From Deltaproteobacteria bacterium (GTDB taxonomy: Bacteria; Desulfobacterota; DSM-4660; Desulfatiglandales; B25-G16), in assembly GCA_019310745.1 (NCBI GenBank), contig JAFDDS010000090.1, positions 1 to 6,841 of the forward strand: 6,841 nt of DNA, written 5' to 3'. The notes beneath the pieces are model-generated. The model was not told the DNA's origin. It was given only the letters and a program-made list of their open reading frames with translations, and searched no databases. The stretch's first letter is position 1. Every line of letters begins with the position of its first letter. A program made the position numbers and the translations under genes. This document shows positions 6,762 through 6,841 of the stretch, in pieces.

Positions 6762-6841
6762 GATTATCCTCCTTATTTTCTTTTAATCACTATAACTTCC
6801 TTTTTGGCCTCTATAAACATTCAATGAGTTTTGCCCTCGGC
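6762..6841 (-). other. upstream edge; possible end of a preceding gene
   Basis: Only 80 bases are visible before the small redox gene. All three minus frames contain a stop here: one reads AEGKTH then TGA at 6821-6823, another ends in TAG, and the third in TAA. The preceding gene in this operon may therefore end within this stretch, but which frame it uses cannot be decided. No convincing promoter is seen. Confidence 0.3.

Noticed and set aside
6773..6820. Minus-strand 15-codon frame (MFIEAKKEVIVIKRK), also reachable from AEGKTH by reading through the TGA at 6821
   Set aside because: It has no ribosome binding site, is very short, and no SECIS-like hairpin follows that TGA. Too little upstream sequence is visible to propose a second selenoprotein.

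Overview
All convincing genes in this window lie on the minus strand, so the biological reading order runs from high to low coordinates. Two gene blocks are visible. The first (about 6761 down to 4509) is an arsenic/thiol-redox block: a small cytosolic CxxC redox protein, an ArsM-type arsenite methyltransferase, an exported thioredoxin-like protein and a CcdA-like membrane thiol-electron carrier. The second (4037 down to the left edge) is a tripartite-efflux block: a periplasmic adaptor (membrane fusion protein) overlapping by ATGA with an RND permease of the AcrB/HAE-1 type, which runs off the window after 909 codons.

The main result is in arsM. The open frame appears to stop at a TGA at 5881-5883, but translation resumes in the same frame for 58 more codons with perfect ArsM-like sequence (VAGAISPGEV...), ending at 5704. 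The TGA falls exactly where ArsM proteins carry their third conserved arsenic-binding cysteine (the CVAGA motif). A 7-bp perfect hairpin with a CGGUGA loop starts 13 nt downstream, which matches the spacing and loop character of a bacterial SECIS element. I therefore read this gene as a selenocysteine-containing arsenite methyltransferase of about 264 residues, not a truncated one. A second hairpin that buries the UGA itself is mutually exclusive with the SECIS.

The second oddity is ccdA: the N-terminal half and the C-terminal half are both well conserved but lie in different frames, joined near 4794. The break separates the two cysteines of the electron-transfer pair. It may be a sequencing error, a recent mutation or, less likely, recoding.

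Functionally, the right block looks like a methylation module with its own thiol supply: the small redox protein and ArsM in the cytosol, and CcdA passing electrons across the membrane to the exported thioredoxin. The 471-bp gap between blocks holds a good extended -10 promoter and a palindrome for the efflux operon, but no recognisable gene.

The organism is a Gram-negative bacterium (RND pump with adaptor) able to insert selenocysteine, with moderate G+C and strong AGGAGG ribosome binding sites. An anaerobic deltaproteobacterial lineage (Desulfobacterota) fits best, but this is inference from gene content only.
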